Notes: a model not told the origin generated them from the letters alone. 43,211 bases of DNA from JANNRW01 sp031401815 (GCA_031401815.1 JANNRW010000375.1:1-43211); one strand, 5' to 3'. Counted from the first letter of the stretch, positions 27,001 to 30,946 are shown. Numbers and translations are program-made.

Positions 27001-27647
27001 CCTTTTCTGAAGCTCTTGACGGGTTTGTCTGGCATGGCGTACCTGGTTCTCTGGCTTCTTTAGGTTTTGGTGTTTCGCTTACCGGTGCAATTCAATTCAG
27101 GATACCGATTATCAGCAGCTTGATAGGCGGGGACAAGTTAATGCAGGCGGCTACAGGGGCACTTGGCGGACTGGTTAATAAGGCGGTTATGGGATCAACT
27201 GCTTTATGGAGGGGAGATAATCTGAGGGCGGTTGAATATCTGGCACCGACTGCGGTTGCCAGTATTTTCAGTGCTTACAGGCAGAGCAGTGAAGGGGTGC
27301 GGACTTCGCACGGCAAGCCGGTTTTTTACAAGGGTCAACCACTGAAAATGAATAGGGTTGAAGCCGGAATGAGGGCTTTTGGAATTCAGCCGGCCCGGAC
27401 TGCTGATATCAGTGAGACACGAGGCATTGAACGGCATTTGAACAAGTTCTGGAGTGATAAACGTAAGGATGCTGTTGATGGCTACAGGTTTAGTGGCGGA
27501 GGTATGGCTGAACCACGAAGTTTTAATCAGAGGCTTAAGGGCTCGCAGGTTGATGGGTTAGTGCTTCCTATTACACGAGATACCCTGAAAGAGAGTAAAC
27601 CTAATAAACGGGCTGCTTTATGGGAACGTCGTCATGGTCTTGATTAA
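15078..27647 (+). CDS. Giant polyvalent virion protein (DarB-like methylase/helicase, peptidase, ParB-like and pyrophosphatase-like domains)
   Basis: 4189 residues. The order is: residues 1-420, an N-terminal phage motif (VIDVYGTQIEFPDNASPEQI) and Ala/Gly-rich hydrophobic helices; 790-930, a pyrophosphatase-like domain; 1000-1075, a conserved helical domain usually preceding such helicases (GLDPELMLDGLTIAGYHLER); 1115-1230, a disordered linker; 1340-1530, an N6-adenine methylase; 2030-2600, an SF2 helicase; 2880-3060, a HEMIGH zinc peptidase; 3140-3210, ParB-like; 3735-4010, a helical C-terminal domain. The mixture is that of the polyvalent proteins of phages and conjugative elements, and the size matches giant virion proteins of Bcep22-like podoviruses. 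By analogy with P1 DarB it is probably packaged and injected, protecting incoming DNA from restriction. The DNA is intact with no frameshift. Confidence 0.85.
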   Translation: MPVIDVYGTQIEFPDNASPEQISSFLNSPAFLNDLAAANPAAYAEVNRAQQQIFSGADRKVQFNDGATPQQVTGIASQGDLRTRESADYISDVVTENGSENALPMLAAQTGRGMANAADFYAKKLPGGETISRNITRPLVDVADDSAGYWEDKTPERAGILVKAAGMAPAVGMQQAYSGLVGGAARIAGDQVQHVWTGEGDNPLLAAGKDIQAGGKAALIGMEEDVSSSSVDGWAGAVRGGLGSAYNNLMMMPLMLTGKVAAPLVTMAATSGGEGYGQARDQKSGIISSLVQGTGKGVAEYATEKIPFGELVKLLKPEAKMAFSSMLKAVAKMQLGEFAGESVNTLYTDVQDKLFENPEAALPDRIENINNYFTSGEALQNFKSTLKSTLVQTMAMGGGAAVINRSINKALPEGQQQDGLYDADTEAMPAPGGALSKAAATVEPVETVEPVEPLRRGVLPRPEGVIFDSEAPSDADRFWSEMMARIDKEAAERRMSAQFGEAIPESPVLESLAPLEPVPVSEELILDEARDWAGQQVRNGNTAYMKQMGENNNSYAARILNAYKRATQPGESEAAPPSLVAQDSGRSVSIPKAKPVVRVIPEKHSLVQAISIMGGIDLPEARNLWGKKLSDETINLNRRAGFGASVLRAKDGRSIDDVAQNLADMGYIGKDEHGKADVNDLFDKLSQAASGQDVFSYLNESAMEAKLDKQQSEFNTSFDPEEFETPVSPVRLKAEQYAEKLGYDTTSWREEDFAQLVDEYEKWELNRAAHEAATSPHNDLPEPSQAQIEAGNYRKGHIKFQGLDVSIENPAGSVRRGVDPSGKAWETELAHHYGYLKGTVGRDKDHLDVFVGKMERSSSAFIVDQINPESGSFDEHKIMLGFPTKQAALKGYLANYDESGKKRVGAITTLPMGDLKQWLKEGNTKKPFDSKVSIKGAGNGNVSGVREKGGEDQKEVSDVRAEDVEVEKSTSKDGSGDAIFEQPMVEPGVKSSEKVVFSEDAYLKAKERMKDRLNRMNMGLDPELMLDGLTIAGYHLERGAHTFLKYSREMIAELGEEIRPYLKAFYNGVRDIPGLSFTTEMDSYQTVSVYDVDSFTLDTIDDGGTDDLNNLATPVDGSIMVNEDIQKSKGEADEIQRDGANTASVGEPGRAETPSVGGETTGNAGGRGSDVQRSGSGADTGNVEGATERPDVSGNSGSQEHAGNVRSGDNKQRSERVREESQVTKAPADKSRQGLNYRITPADNLGKGGAKQKARDNVNAIKLLKQITQEERLATPVEQAQLVKYVGWGSSELANGIFEQPSGYINGRWQVPHFKEGWEEVGKELKELLSPEEYSAAKKSTMNAHYTPSVIIEGMYAALEQMGFAGGRILEPGSGIGHFIGLLPDKFLANTRFTGVELDNTSAAIAKLLYPGHDIRHQGYEKFTVPNGFYDVAVGNIPFADIDITADPDYSRHKFKLHDYFFAKSIDKVRPGGLLVFVTSKGTMDKANDKARAYLAERADLLGAIRLPETAFKENAGTEVVTDIIFLRKKVVGEEFKYGRKWNEIQEVSTVDGQTFINEYFVKYPEMVLGENRIQSSQFGPRYTVWPNKETTLAEQFLSAVFDGIKSDIYIKDKADSPANRPTVEFDLAPGTVKEGAFYLDKSGNVFSKENGVGVPTTKKGKDLEIIKAFISLRDAVRQVLYVQVKEGDLIAAQKEMKWRYDNFVRKFGIINLENKITTTRNGIESVSTRTPNFSPFRDDPDAYLVASIEKFDDETNTAKPGQIFTERTIKPEVIPQINSITDALHVVMHEDGLVDIAKIADHMNVTQAQAIDALGAAIYHNPQTMQWETDDEYLAGNVKRKLALAKTSAQADPAYQRNVDALMAVQPEDLPPSRISIGLGEPIVKPEYVEQFANEVINMGIRVSHLKQSGSWAVERVSGYSTPAATSEWGTGRRNAAELIMAALNSQQIKIESDVPDGSGGYKKQFDKDATNAAIEKLSKIKERFSQWVWENAARSEELSRAYNDAYNNTVKRVYGGDHINKMAFPGMSAAVTPFEHQKRVAWRVVQSGNTYMAHSVGAGKTIGSILAGMELKRLGIKKKPCWVVPNHMLKQFASEFLQLYPAAKIIVADENQFSKENRNRFMGRVAAENWDGVIITHSAFGKMQVSPEFSSQFIQEQIDELEWALAETDKGDRLKRKQIEQAKARLEQRLEKVLSAADKDKGVTFEETGIDQLFVDESQGFRKLDFVTNQTNIKGIDPNGSLMAFDLYVKTRYLEKLYPGRSLVMMSGTPITNTIGEIFTIQRFLQEDKLKELGIDNFDAWSSSFGDMLTKLEATPAGNYKPVTRFAKFKKLSSLSQLWSEVGDFIHAKDLTYIKRPTVKTGGRILVTGEQSRQQKAYKLTLATRLKAIEQRKRPPEKGDDIILSVITDGRHAALDERYISSGKPGKDNKLEKMVTTVKEIWEETVAQKSTQMIFCDLGMPGSEARRGFSAYKQIKESLIAQGIPEKEIAFMQDYKKSDEKIKLFRAMNEGKVRVLIGSSEAMGTGVNAQKKLVALHHLDPDTYLPSNIEQREGRIVRQGNENEQVRLYAYVTKGSYDETMWQFLETKQRFIDQFLSGEASVDEATDIDGGADSFAMARAMSSDNPLVLERAGIEADIQRLESLRRAHFDDQQLLRKNVLKAEQNLPEYRKEVAALESLIAKRTDTSGERFVMKVGKTTLDKRKDAGEALGKTIEKLLDDRVGTDWHTIGELGGLKVKARSGEVMRMPWVTISVGIDKTFSSPLSFQGMEGIVDLDPVGLAMKLENLARRFDVELETIKGNIARDEKLLKDSQERVGRQFEHAQTLDEKRNRLNEIETILKADEQKSETGVEAEAIQDEARSKAGEHGVFLRGATVRGNVDLSRDEIESYAYELVAGVKKPFLKVVDDVSELPFDAPKDTKGARRGKTIYVVAGNISDAADVRQVIAHEMIGHYGLNGFFGAQIWTALDTIHERNPLIRQSADEWVNDNPDVIAKQRLSISGTKYRSIEEAMARLVEEGKPYAYALSLVRRIQELLQKIGLNRFATYLESKTNAQALQMLKNAGLYVERGQRISDEMIEPLFPQFMVDRNDGNYPKAGNIVDGLFVRENIPNTNSIAASFTNYTVLKGVREISMSEFNGQYEKSERTKTLAEDIEASGEINPLIVAIDSEGPYILEGAHRFDALGIMGKTSFPAMVVIDNEQVMFSREKNRDRKAIADTFMKAVDGIKLLDVLKSVGNFMNPFEYSRFVKALEKRNYQEVKLFFDNHLKTPLWVKESDPAAAPIYDEAAEREVKRFEFHIRMFGGLLEKAGKLTISERLKKLVQFSEKESRWTQIKREGYTHLSDKEKAAFDVLRFEGDAHNKEYETFENAMRNNRIKASGLTRKAFGFYRRMIDFEHETFETKLKIASENMEEAGMDTETIKGHIAEYREKFSKIKGWVHRDHGDGDYVVKVHHVIDRLDFSSDVVQHKGEAADRIRLNYYPGVDIAQKIEKITDEFGGSYMQTTSGVHIMLFKKGEGSNALEAFNNINLQDAAGNYKRVLVYNHFQQTENAAATLEKSVKRNLASAMPVTYRDGHTYVTNWNHSDKLQEYEYQALQTSDMELERVINSSLVKARQRGELTDEELADVQSAVIQTIAETLLGRGAGLYQIRRAGYLIEGYDRNNAVAKFEDYVNGVAGMFSKARYALRQYKNLKRVPSKRREWAFQYVEDSLRNMTWSDRLSGDVRALTSLWYLGFSTSWMLINATQPYTFGQAELSKRTKWAGSKIVKAELDILTRRLSNDEQGIFLDDAVLTQERESFAAELAATGEMGKNIVSRGIHGAVKVSMAIGQKVEVLNRRTTILAAYRVFTGQGMARDKALKEALHVNSLVNIDMGRHNLPKFARNAIGRSFYTLQTYIQHALNYIWHNVSSGRREDQKAVFRLLFAMFLLGGMNAGIPGSDEFDKFLRRYFGYSPKLALRSFLKRSAGDYESFSEALDGFVWHGVPGSLASLGFGVSLTGAIQFRIPIISSLIGGDKLMQAATGALGGLVNKAVMGSTALWRGDNLRAVEYLAPTAVASIFSAYRQSSEGVRTSHGKPVFYKGQPLKMNRVEAGMRAFGIQPARTADISETRGIERHLNKFWSDKRKDAVDGYRFSGGGMAEPRSFNQRLKGSQVDGLVLPITRDTLKESKPNKRAALWERRHGLD
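17456..17860 (+). other. Pyrophosphatase-like (InPase) domain of the giant protein
   Basis: Residues about 793-928. The run GRDKDHLDVFVG, followed by VDQINPESGSFDEHKIMLGF and AITTLPMGDLKQWLKEG, is the recurrent InPase-PolyVal domain of phage polyvalent proteins. The Asp and His residues in the first motif resemble metal ligands of soluble pyrophosphatases. Its role in phages is not settled; nucleotide or ADP-ribose processing has been suggested for the class. Confidence 0.75.
18475..18747 (+). CDS. Nested overlapping ORF inside the giant gene (unknown helical protein)
   Basis: A 90-residue ORF in the +1 frame relative to the giant gene. ATG 18475 has GGGAG at 18464-18468, six bases upstream, a good ribosome-binding site. 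The product looks like a real soluble helical protein (NPEELKRLQSEGKLPEMLAD, then DQEAELIREMSKGLP and LAMCAREITNNDLSEFVKSL), whereas the giant frame in exactly this interval is a low-complexity Gly/Ser/Thr/Glu/Arg linker. Conserved giant-protein sequence resumes about 30 nt after its stop. Most alternate-frame ORFs here do not have such a composition. No family is recognised. It could be an antirestriction or regulatory partner of the downstream methylase-helicase. Confidence 0.65.
   Translation: MRYSEMAQTLLQSENPEELKRLQSEGKLPEMLADVEAMYSDQEAELIREMSKGLPKDLTYQETVGRKNMLAMCAREITNNDLSEFVKSLK
19080..19690 (+). other. N6-adenine methyltransferase domain of the giant protein
   Basis: Residues about 1335-1538. 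Motif I is EPGSGIGHF (1371-1379), GVELDN is the acidic motif II, and NIPF (1436-1439) replaces the NPPF catalytic motif IV, as is common in the DarB-like and plasmid N12-class methylase-helicases. It is preceded by LNAHYTPSVI, a frequent entry motif. Likely DNA adenine methylation or SAM binding on injected phage DNA. Confidence 0.8.
21150..22890 (+). other. SF2 (SNF2-type) helicase domain of the giant protein
   Basis: Residues about 2025-2605. Walker A is GAGKT (2059-2063), Walker B is DESQ (2218-2221), motif III is SGTP (2269-2272) and motif VI is QREGRIVRQG (2553-2562), preceded by a SEAMGTGVNAQ motif V. All expected ATPase residues are present, so the domain should be active. An insertion between motifs Ia and II (around residues 2160-2200) is a charged coiled coil. 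Confidence 0.9.
23700..24250 (+). other. Zincin metallopeptidase domain of the giant protein
   Basis: Residues about 2875-3058. HEMIGH (2950-2955) gives the HExxGH zinc-binding and catalytic signature, followed by YGLNGFFG. This is the MPTase domain found in many polyvalent proteins, where it is proposed to process the polyprotein or cut host targets. The two His and the Glu are intact; the third ligand cannot be assigned by eye. Confidence 0.7.
24470..24700 (+). other. ParB/sulfiredoxin-like domain of the giant protein
   Basis: Residues about 3132-3208. EINPLIVAIDSEGPYILEG followed by AHRFDALG matches the ParB N-terminal fold (a strand with substrate-position GxHR, here G3179-A-H-R). The flanking DNA is slightly AT-richer than the rest of the gene, hinting that this domain was inserted. 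It could bind or cut nucleotides or DNA. Confidence 0.6.
26270..27120 (+). other. C-terminal helical domain of the giant protein
   Basis: Residues about 3732-4015 form hydrophobic helices (WYLGFSTSWMLINATQPY, then FRLLFAMFLLGGMNAGIPG). This pattern ends many phage polyvalent proteins (LPD38-like, my best guess) and may contact membrane or package the protein into the capsid. Confidence 0.5.
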
Positions 27648-27652
27648 TCTGC

Positions 27653-27681
27653 TTGACAAAACCGGAAGTCTTTTATATGCA
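27653..27681 (+). promoter_or_regulatory. Candidate sigma-70 promoter for the secreted-protein operon
   Basis: A perfect TTGACA (27653-27658) begins 6 nt after the giant gene stop. A -10-like TATATG starts at 27674 (15-nt spacer) or a weaker TATGCA at 27676 (17-nt spacer). The -10 is imperfect, so strength is uncertain. It would give transcription independent of the late operon. Confidence 0.5.
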
Positions 27682-27690
27682 CGTTGTTAA

Positions 27691-27711
27691 TGTTCGCTTA
27701 ATTGACGAACA
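27691..27711 (+). promoter_or_regulatory. Inverted repeat, candidate operator
   Basis: Perfect 6-bp arms, TGTTCG (27691-27696) and CGAACA (27706-27711), flank an AT-rich 9-nt centre. It sits just downstream of the candidate promoter and abuts the AAGGGG ribosome-binding site, a position where a bound dimer would block transcription or initiation. The regulator is unknown. Confidence 0.5.
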
Positions 27712-27722
27712 AGGGGCGTTAG

Positions 27723-28217
27723 ATGATTTTGCGGACGATGAATAATAATGAAGCGCCTTTGGTTGATGCTGGCGGACAGCTGGCTTCTTATGCCAGGCTT
27801 TCATTTCAGCTGGTTGACCGGTGTGGCCGTGTTGTACGTAATGCTGTTGATGCTCTCAGTCTGGAGACCGTCGCTACCGGGATTGTAAGTGTGACGGCTG
27901 ATGTTGATGGTCTCTTTTCAGTTTCTCTGTGGCCTACAAGCAGGGGCGCTAACAGCTATTACTACAGGGTGCGAGGGTGTACCTCGATTGGGAGAGAGGT
28001 TATTGACTTTGTGGCACCTTTTCCGGATGGGGCAGGCTCTTTGCCATGGTCGGAGTTTATGGCGCTGGCAGGGCTTTGGCAGGATGGTCATGAGGTGGGA
28101 GCGGCTACCGGCCAGATAATCCTGGTTGAAACCCAGTCGGGGACATCGTTTGAACTTGGCGTGGCGATTGATCCTGATACACAGTTACCTACTACTACAT
28201 TTACGGAGCTGGCATGA
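27723..28217 (+). CDS. Unknown prophage protein, tail-fibre-adaptor-like beta protein
   Basis: A 164-residue, mostly beta protein starting at ATG 27723 with AAGGGG upstream. The N-terminal half (LASYARLSFQLVDRCGRVVR, VTADVDGLFSVSLWP) resembles domains that present a value or substance in phage appendage proteins, and the C-terminus (GQIILVETQSGTSFELGV) looks like a fibre beta-sandwich. There is no signal peptide. It overlaps the next gene by four bases, heading a four-gene coupled set. Whether it is a virion part or an expressed prophage factor is open. Confidence 0.55.
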   Translation: MILRTMNNNEAPLVDAGGQLASYARLSFQLVDRCGRVVRNAVDALSLETVATGIVSVTADVDGLFSVSLWPTSRGANSYYYRVRGCTSIGREVIDFVAPFPDGAGSLPWSEFMALAGLWQDGHEVGAATGQIILVETQSGTSFELGVAIDPDTQLPTTTFTELA

Positions 28218-29530
28218 TATTACGCTGGGCGGGTTATCTATCGGTTGTTTCTTTCTGCCTCTGGCAGGTTATTGCCTTGGCAGCTCCTGGTGATGTGACT
28301 ACAGCAGCTGGTGGTGTCTTTCATAAATATTCGTTTGCCGGGAAGGGAAGCATCAAACCGACCAGGCCGAAAGATACCTTGCATTTTCGTTATACCTCAG
28401 GGGTTGGTGGTATCGATGTTGCTGGAAAGGTAGTTACTTTTACATTTCCGGCAGCAACGTTTTCGGGAAGCTATCTTGATTTAACCAATAAACCACTGCT
28501 TTTTTCAGGTGCTTACGCGGATTTATCCGGGAAGCCTTCTCTGTTTTCTGGTGTTTATGCGGATTTGACTGGCAAGCCAACACTCTTTAGCGGGAGTTAT
28601 ACTGACCTGACGAACAAACCCTCTATCCCCTCGGCGCAGGTAAATAGCGATTGGAATGCAGAGAGCGGGATAGCACAAATATTAAATATGCCTGCTTTTA
28701 CCAGAGGCTATGATGGATATGACGGCTCCCAGATATTTACCGGAGCAGGTGCGCCATCATCGGGTACCGGCACAGCCAGTGATTATTATATGAACACATC
28801 TAATGGAGATGTTTATCTTAAGGAAGGCTCTCCAACTGCCTGGGCTTTAAAGGGCAATCTCAAAGGCCCTGCCGGGAATAATGGCACTAATGGTGCTGTT
28901 GGTAAAAACTATGTCTGTGTAATCACAGGCGGTATTCGCTCCTTGTTATATGACAAGGATTCACATAACCCTGTCCCAACTATGGTCAGTTTCGGTGTGG
29001 AGCTTCGTGAAGATGGCACAGTGGTTACTCCTGCCAGTTATTCATGGAGTGTTCCTGCCTCCGGTTCGCTTCTCTCTGGCTCATCATCTGCTTCGGTATT
29101 TTCGCCTACGGTCAATAGTACCTTTTCTCCGGCTTCGGCTGATAACCGGGTTGATGTGACGGTAACTTATGGGTCAGTTACCTGTAAGGCTACAGCGCCT
29201 GTACCGGCTACCAGGATAGGTGATACCGGTGCTCAAGGTAGCCCGGACACAAAAACCGATATTTACACCAAAATTACAACAGCGGTTAATGGTGATGTTC
29301 TCAACACTCAGGCGGGTAGCGGAGATGCAGACGGGTTTGCTTTCCGAACAGTAAGAGCTAAGGGCGGTGATATTCACCGAACTGATCTGGCTGTCGGACA
29401 GACATGGATACATGCGAGGCCAACAGATGCTGCTACTGCTGCCAAGTTTGGCATTAAAAATAGCAGTGGTACGCCGGTCATCCAGCTAAATGCTGATGGC
29501 TCGTTTACAGGTACTCTGGTGATTCGATGA
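28214..29530 (+). CDS. Exported fibre-like protein with tandem repeats
   Basis: A 438-residue protein beginning with a Sec signal peptide (hydrophobic YLSVVSFCLWQVIALA, cleavage probably after ALAA, before PGD). The body is phage-fibre-like: four tandem 14-residue repeats of the form FSGxYxDLTxKPxL (residues about 83-138), a collagen-like GPAGNNGTNGAVG stretch around residue 218, and a C-terminal tip-like segment (IKNSSGTPVIQLNADGSF). A signal peptide is unexpected for a virion fibre, which assembles in the cytoplasm. It may therefore be a secreted or surface decoy derived from a fibre, or the hydrophobic start may have another function. Its ATG overlaps the previous stop (ATGA) and its stop overlaps the next ATG. 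Confidence 0.65.
   Translation: MILRWAGYLSVVSFCLWQVIALAAPGDVTTAAGGVFHKYSFAGKGSIKPTRPKDTLHFRYTSGVGGIDVAGKVVTFTFPAATFSGSYLDLTNKPLLFSGAYADLSGKPSLFSGVYADLTGKPTLFSGSYTDLTNKPSIPSAQVNSDWNAESGIAQILNMPAFTRGYDGYDGSQIFTGAGAPSSGTGTASDYYMNTSNGDVYLKEGSPTAWALKGNLKGPAGNNGTNGAVGKNYVCVITGGIRSLLYDKDSHNPVPTMVSFGVELREDGTVVTPASYSWSVPASGSLLSGSSSASVFSPTVNSTFSPASADNRVDVTVTYGSVTCKATAPVPATRIGDTGAQGSPDTKTDIYTKITTAVNGDVLNTQAGSGDADGFAFRTVRAKGGDIHRTDLAVGQTWIHARPTDAATAAKFGIKNSSGTPVIQLNADGSFTGTLVIR
28460..28627 (+). repeat. Four 42-nt tandem repeats in the exported fibre-like gene
   Basis: Four consecutive 14-codon units, each coding FSG-x-Y-x-DL-(T/S)-(N/G)-KP-x-(L/I). The coding is divergent at the DNA level but conserved at the protein level, so selection maintains it. 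Units of this kind form beta-helical or stalk segments in many phage tail fibres. Confidence 0.85.
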
Positions 29531-29790
29531 AGAGATTTCGCGTAATATATTGTGGAGTGGTTTTTCTGGTTCTAACTTCAACCGGCCTCTTTGCGCAGAT
29601 ATGTACAACTCCATCTGAAGGGTATGTTCGCAGTTATCGCCCTGTAGGGGTTACTCCGAATTATCCGCCACCAGAAGAGCCGGAATGTTTGCCTTATACC
29701 CGAGACACTGGCGCAAGCAATACACCTTTCTGTTTCCAATGCCATCCACACCAGTATCAGGGGTGGATGCGAAAATACTGGAGGAGCTGA
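29527..29790 (+). CDS. Small exported protein with a CxxCH heme-binding motif
   Basis: An 87-residue protein: signal peptide (VIYCGVVFLVLTSTGLFA, cleavage probably before QIC), a Pro-rich middle and a CFQCH motif at residues 69-73 (nt 29731-29745), near a basic aromatic end (MRKYWRS). CxxCH after a Sec signal is the substrate for the periplasmic cytochrome c maturation system, which a Geobacter-type host has in abundance, so a monoheme c-type peptide is possible. No distal Met or His ligand pattern can be assigned, and the protein is short for a cytochrome c, so heme binding is an inference. Four Cys in the mature part also allow a disulfide-bonded role. ATG 29527 overlaps the previous stop. 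Confidence 0.6.
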   Translation: MKRFRVIYCGVVFLVLTSTGLFAQICTTPSEGYVRSYRPVGVTPNYPPPEEPECLPYTRDTGASNTPFCFQCHPHQYQGWMRKYWRS

Positions 29791-30362
29791 TGAAACTATA
29801 TTTGTTATTACCTCTGCTGTTAATACTCACAACCTGTAGTGAAATCTGTCACGCAGGGTACAGTGTTTACGTTTCTCCACAGGTTCCGGAGTTTGTGACT
29901 GTCAATGGCCCATATGGTACTGAAAACTGGCCAAACTCAGAGGGTCAGGTATTGCATCCTGACCACTTCTGCAAGCCTGCCAATTATTCCCGATTTACTC
30001 CGGAGGAGAGTCGCAGAACTGAAATTATACGGAGCTCAACCGGCACACTGACAGACGTTCAGGTTTTGGCTGTCTGCCCTGACATTTTAAATGTCAAGTA
30101 TCAACGTCTGTGGGAGGCTGCTTCTGCATGGGAGCGACGAAATATAAGCGGTGTTGCTTTGTCACTCCTGACGCTCGGAGTTTCTCAGGGGAAACCGAAG
30201 GCTCTGGCTATCGCTGCATGGAGTAATCGGCTATGGACAGACACATATTATCCTCGTAAGGCTTTGATTAGTCTGAATAGTGAGCCGGATTATGATTTCA
30301 GTGTGGTTGGTGATATGCCTTTTAGTGTGCCGGAGCTGGCGGCGGAGGTCTGGGGACAATGA
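29790..30362 (+). CDS. Exported prophage protein of unknown function
   Basis: A 190-residue protein from ATG 29790, which overlaps the previous TGA (TGATG) and has GGAGG upstream; the open frame to 29685 is rejected because it lies in the coding part of the 87-residue gene. A signal peptide (LYLLLPLLLILTTCSEICHA, cleavage before GYS) precedes a mature region with two Cys and a helical C-terminal half (LWEAASAWERRNISGVALSL, ALAIAAWSNRLW). No domain is recognised. The same frame continues open beyond its TGA for 67 codons into a conserved small phage protein. Confidence 0.6.
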   Translation: MKLYLLLPLLLILTTCSEICHAGYSVYVSPQVPEFVTVNGPYGTENWPNSEGQVLHPDHFCKPANYSRFTPEESRRTEIIRSSTGTLTDVQVLAVCPDILNVKYQRLWEAASAWERRNISGVALSLLTLGVSQGKPKALAIAAWSNRLWTDTYYPRKALISLNSEPDYDFSVVGDMPFSVPELAAEVWGQ

Positions 30363-30566
30363 TTTAGAAACCTGCTGATAGCTCTTGACCAGGCTGTTAA
30401 TGCCTTATTTGGCGGCGATCCGGATGAAACAATTTCCAGTCGTTTCGGGAAGCGGAGTAATCGGAATTTGTTCCGCAGATTTATTGATAGTCTTTTTTCC
30501 TGGGAGCCAAAGCATACGGCAAACAGTATTGAGGTTGATGAAGGAAAAGACTCTATTTTGAAATAA
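30363..30566 (+). CDS. Small conserved phage lysis-region protein without a normal start codon
   Basis: Sixty-seven codons in the frame of the preceding gene, directly after its TGA. The sequence NLLIALDQAVNALFGGDPDE, followed by TISSRFGK, and the later FIDSLFSW, matches a small uncharacterised protein family common in proteobacterial phage lysis regions, which usually begins M-x-RNLLIALDQ. Here the expected start is absent: the codons after TGA are TTT AGA AAC CTG CTG. Options are CTG initiation by coupling, stop-codon readthrough giving a C-terminally extended 190-residue protein, or a decayed start. Confidence 0.6.
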   Translation, partial: FRNLLIALDQAVNALFGGDPDETISSRFGKRSNRNLFRRFIDSLFSWEPKHTANSIEVDEGKDSILK

Positions 30567-30580
30567 GGAGGGGTGGTGAT

Positions 30581-30820
30581 ATGAGTGACCGCAGTCTTAC
30601 AGATGCAGATGCAGCAGCAATTGCCTCAGAGTTACATAAACTGCATATCTGCCGGTTTGATGGCGTCTCGGTGGAGGATATGCTGTTTATAAAAGATCTT
30701 CTGTCCCTGTATAAGGAAACCCGGTCTGAGTTTATTAAATGGGCTGTAAGGGGTGTTGTGTATGGCTCCTTGATACTTATCAGTATCTTTGCTTATTTCA
30801 AGTTTAGTGGAACAAAGTAA
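30581..30820 (+). CDS. Small single-pass membrane protein of the lysis region
   Basis: A 79-residue protein with a soluble N-terminal half (LTDADAAAIASELHKLHICR, VSVEDMLFIKDLLSLYKETR) and one C-terminal transmembrane helix (GVVYGSLILISIFAYF) followed by a short charged end. ATG 30581 has a strong AAGGAGG site. Single-pass proteins of this kind sit beside endolysins in many prophages and may be holins or holin regulators. The next gene starts immediately after its stop. Confidence 0.6.
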   Translation: MSDRSLTDADAAAIASELHKLHICRFDGVSVEDMLFIKDLLSLYKETRSEFIKWAVRGVVYGSLILISIFAYFKFSGTK

Positions 30821-30946
30821 ATGCCTACCTGCCCTGATTGTGGAAACCTGTTGAGGCATGAAGGCGGGTGCAAGGTCTGCCCGGTGTGCGGGTGGTCTGC
30901 ATGTGAATTGTCCAGGATGGAAAGGAGTGGTGATGATACTCGTTGA
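30821..30946 (+). CDS. Zinc-ribbon microprotein
   Basis: A 41-residue protein whose ATG directly follows the preceding TAA. It has four zinc-ligand candidates in two pairs, CPDC and CKVC or CPVC, in the pattern CPDCGNLLRHEGGCKVCPVC. This resembles the C-terminal zinc ribbon of B12-dependent ribonucleotide reductases and short stand-alone ribbons in phages. Its last 14 bases overlap the endolysin gene in another frame. Confidence 0.6.
   Translation: MPTCPDCGNLLRHEGGCKVCPVCGWSACELSRMERSGDDTR

Noticed and set aside
29790..29862. CSEICH as a heme motif in the second small secreted protein
   Set aside because: The spacing is CxxxCH and it lies within the signal peptide, which is removed on export.
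30858..30932. N-terminal extension of the endolysin
   Set aside because: It lies in the zinc-ribbon gene; ATG 30933 has a correctly spaced AAGGAG and starts the GH19 domain neatly.
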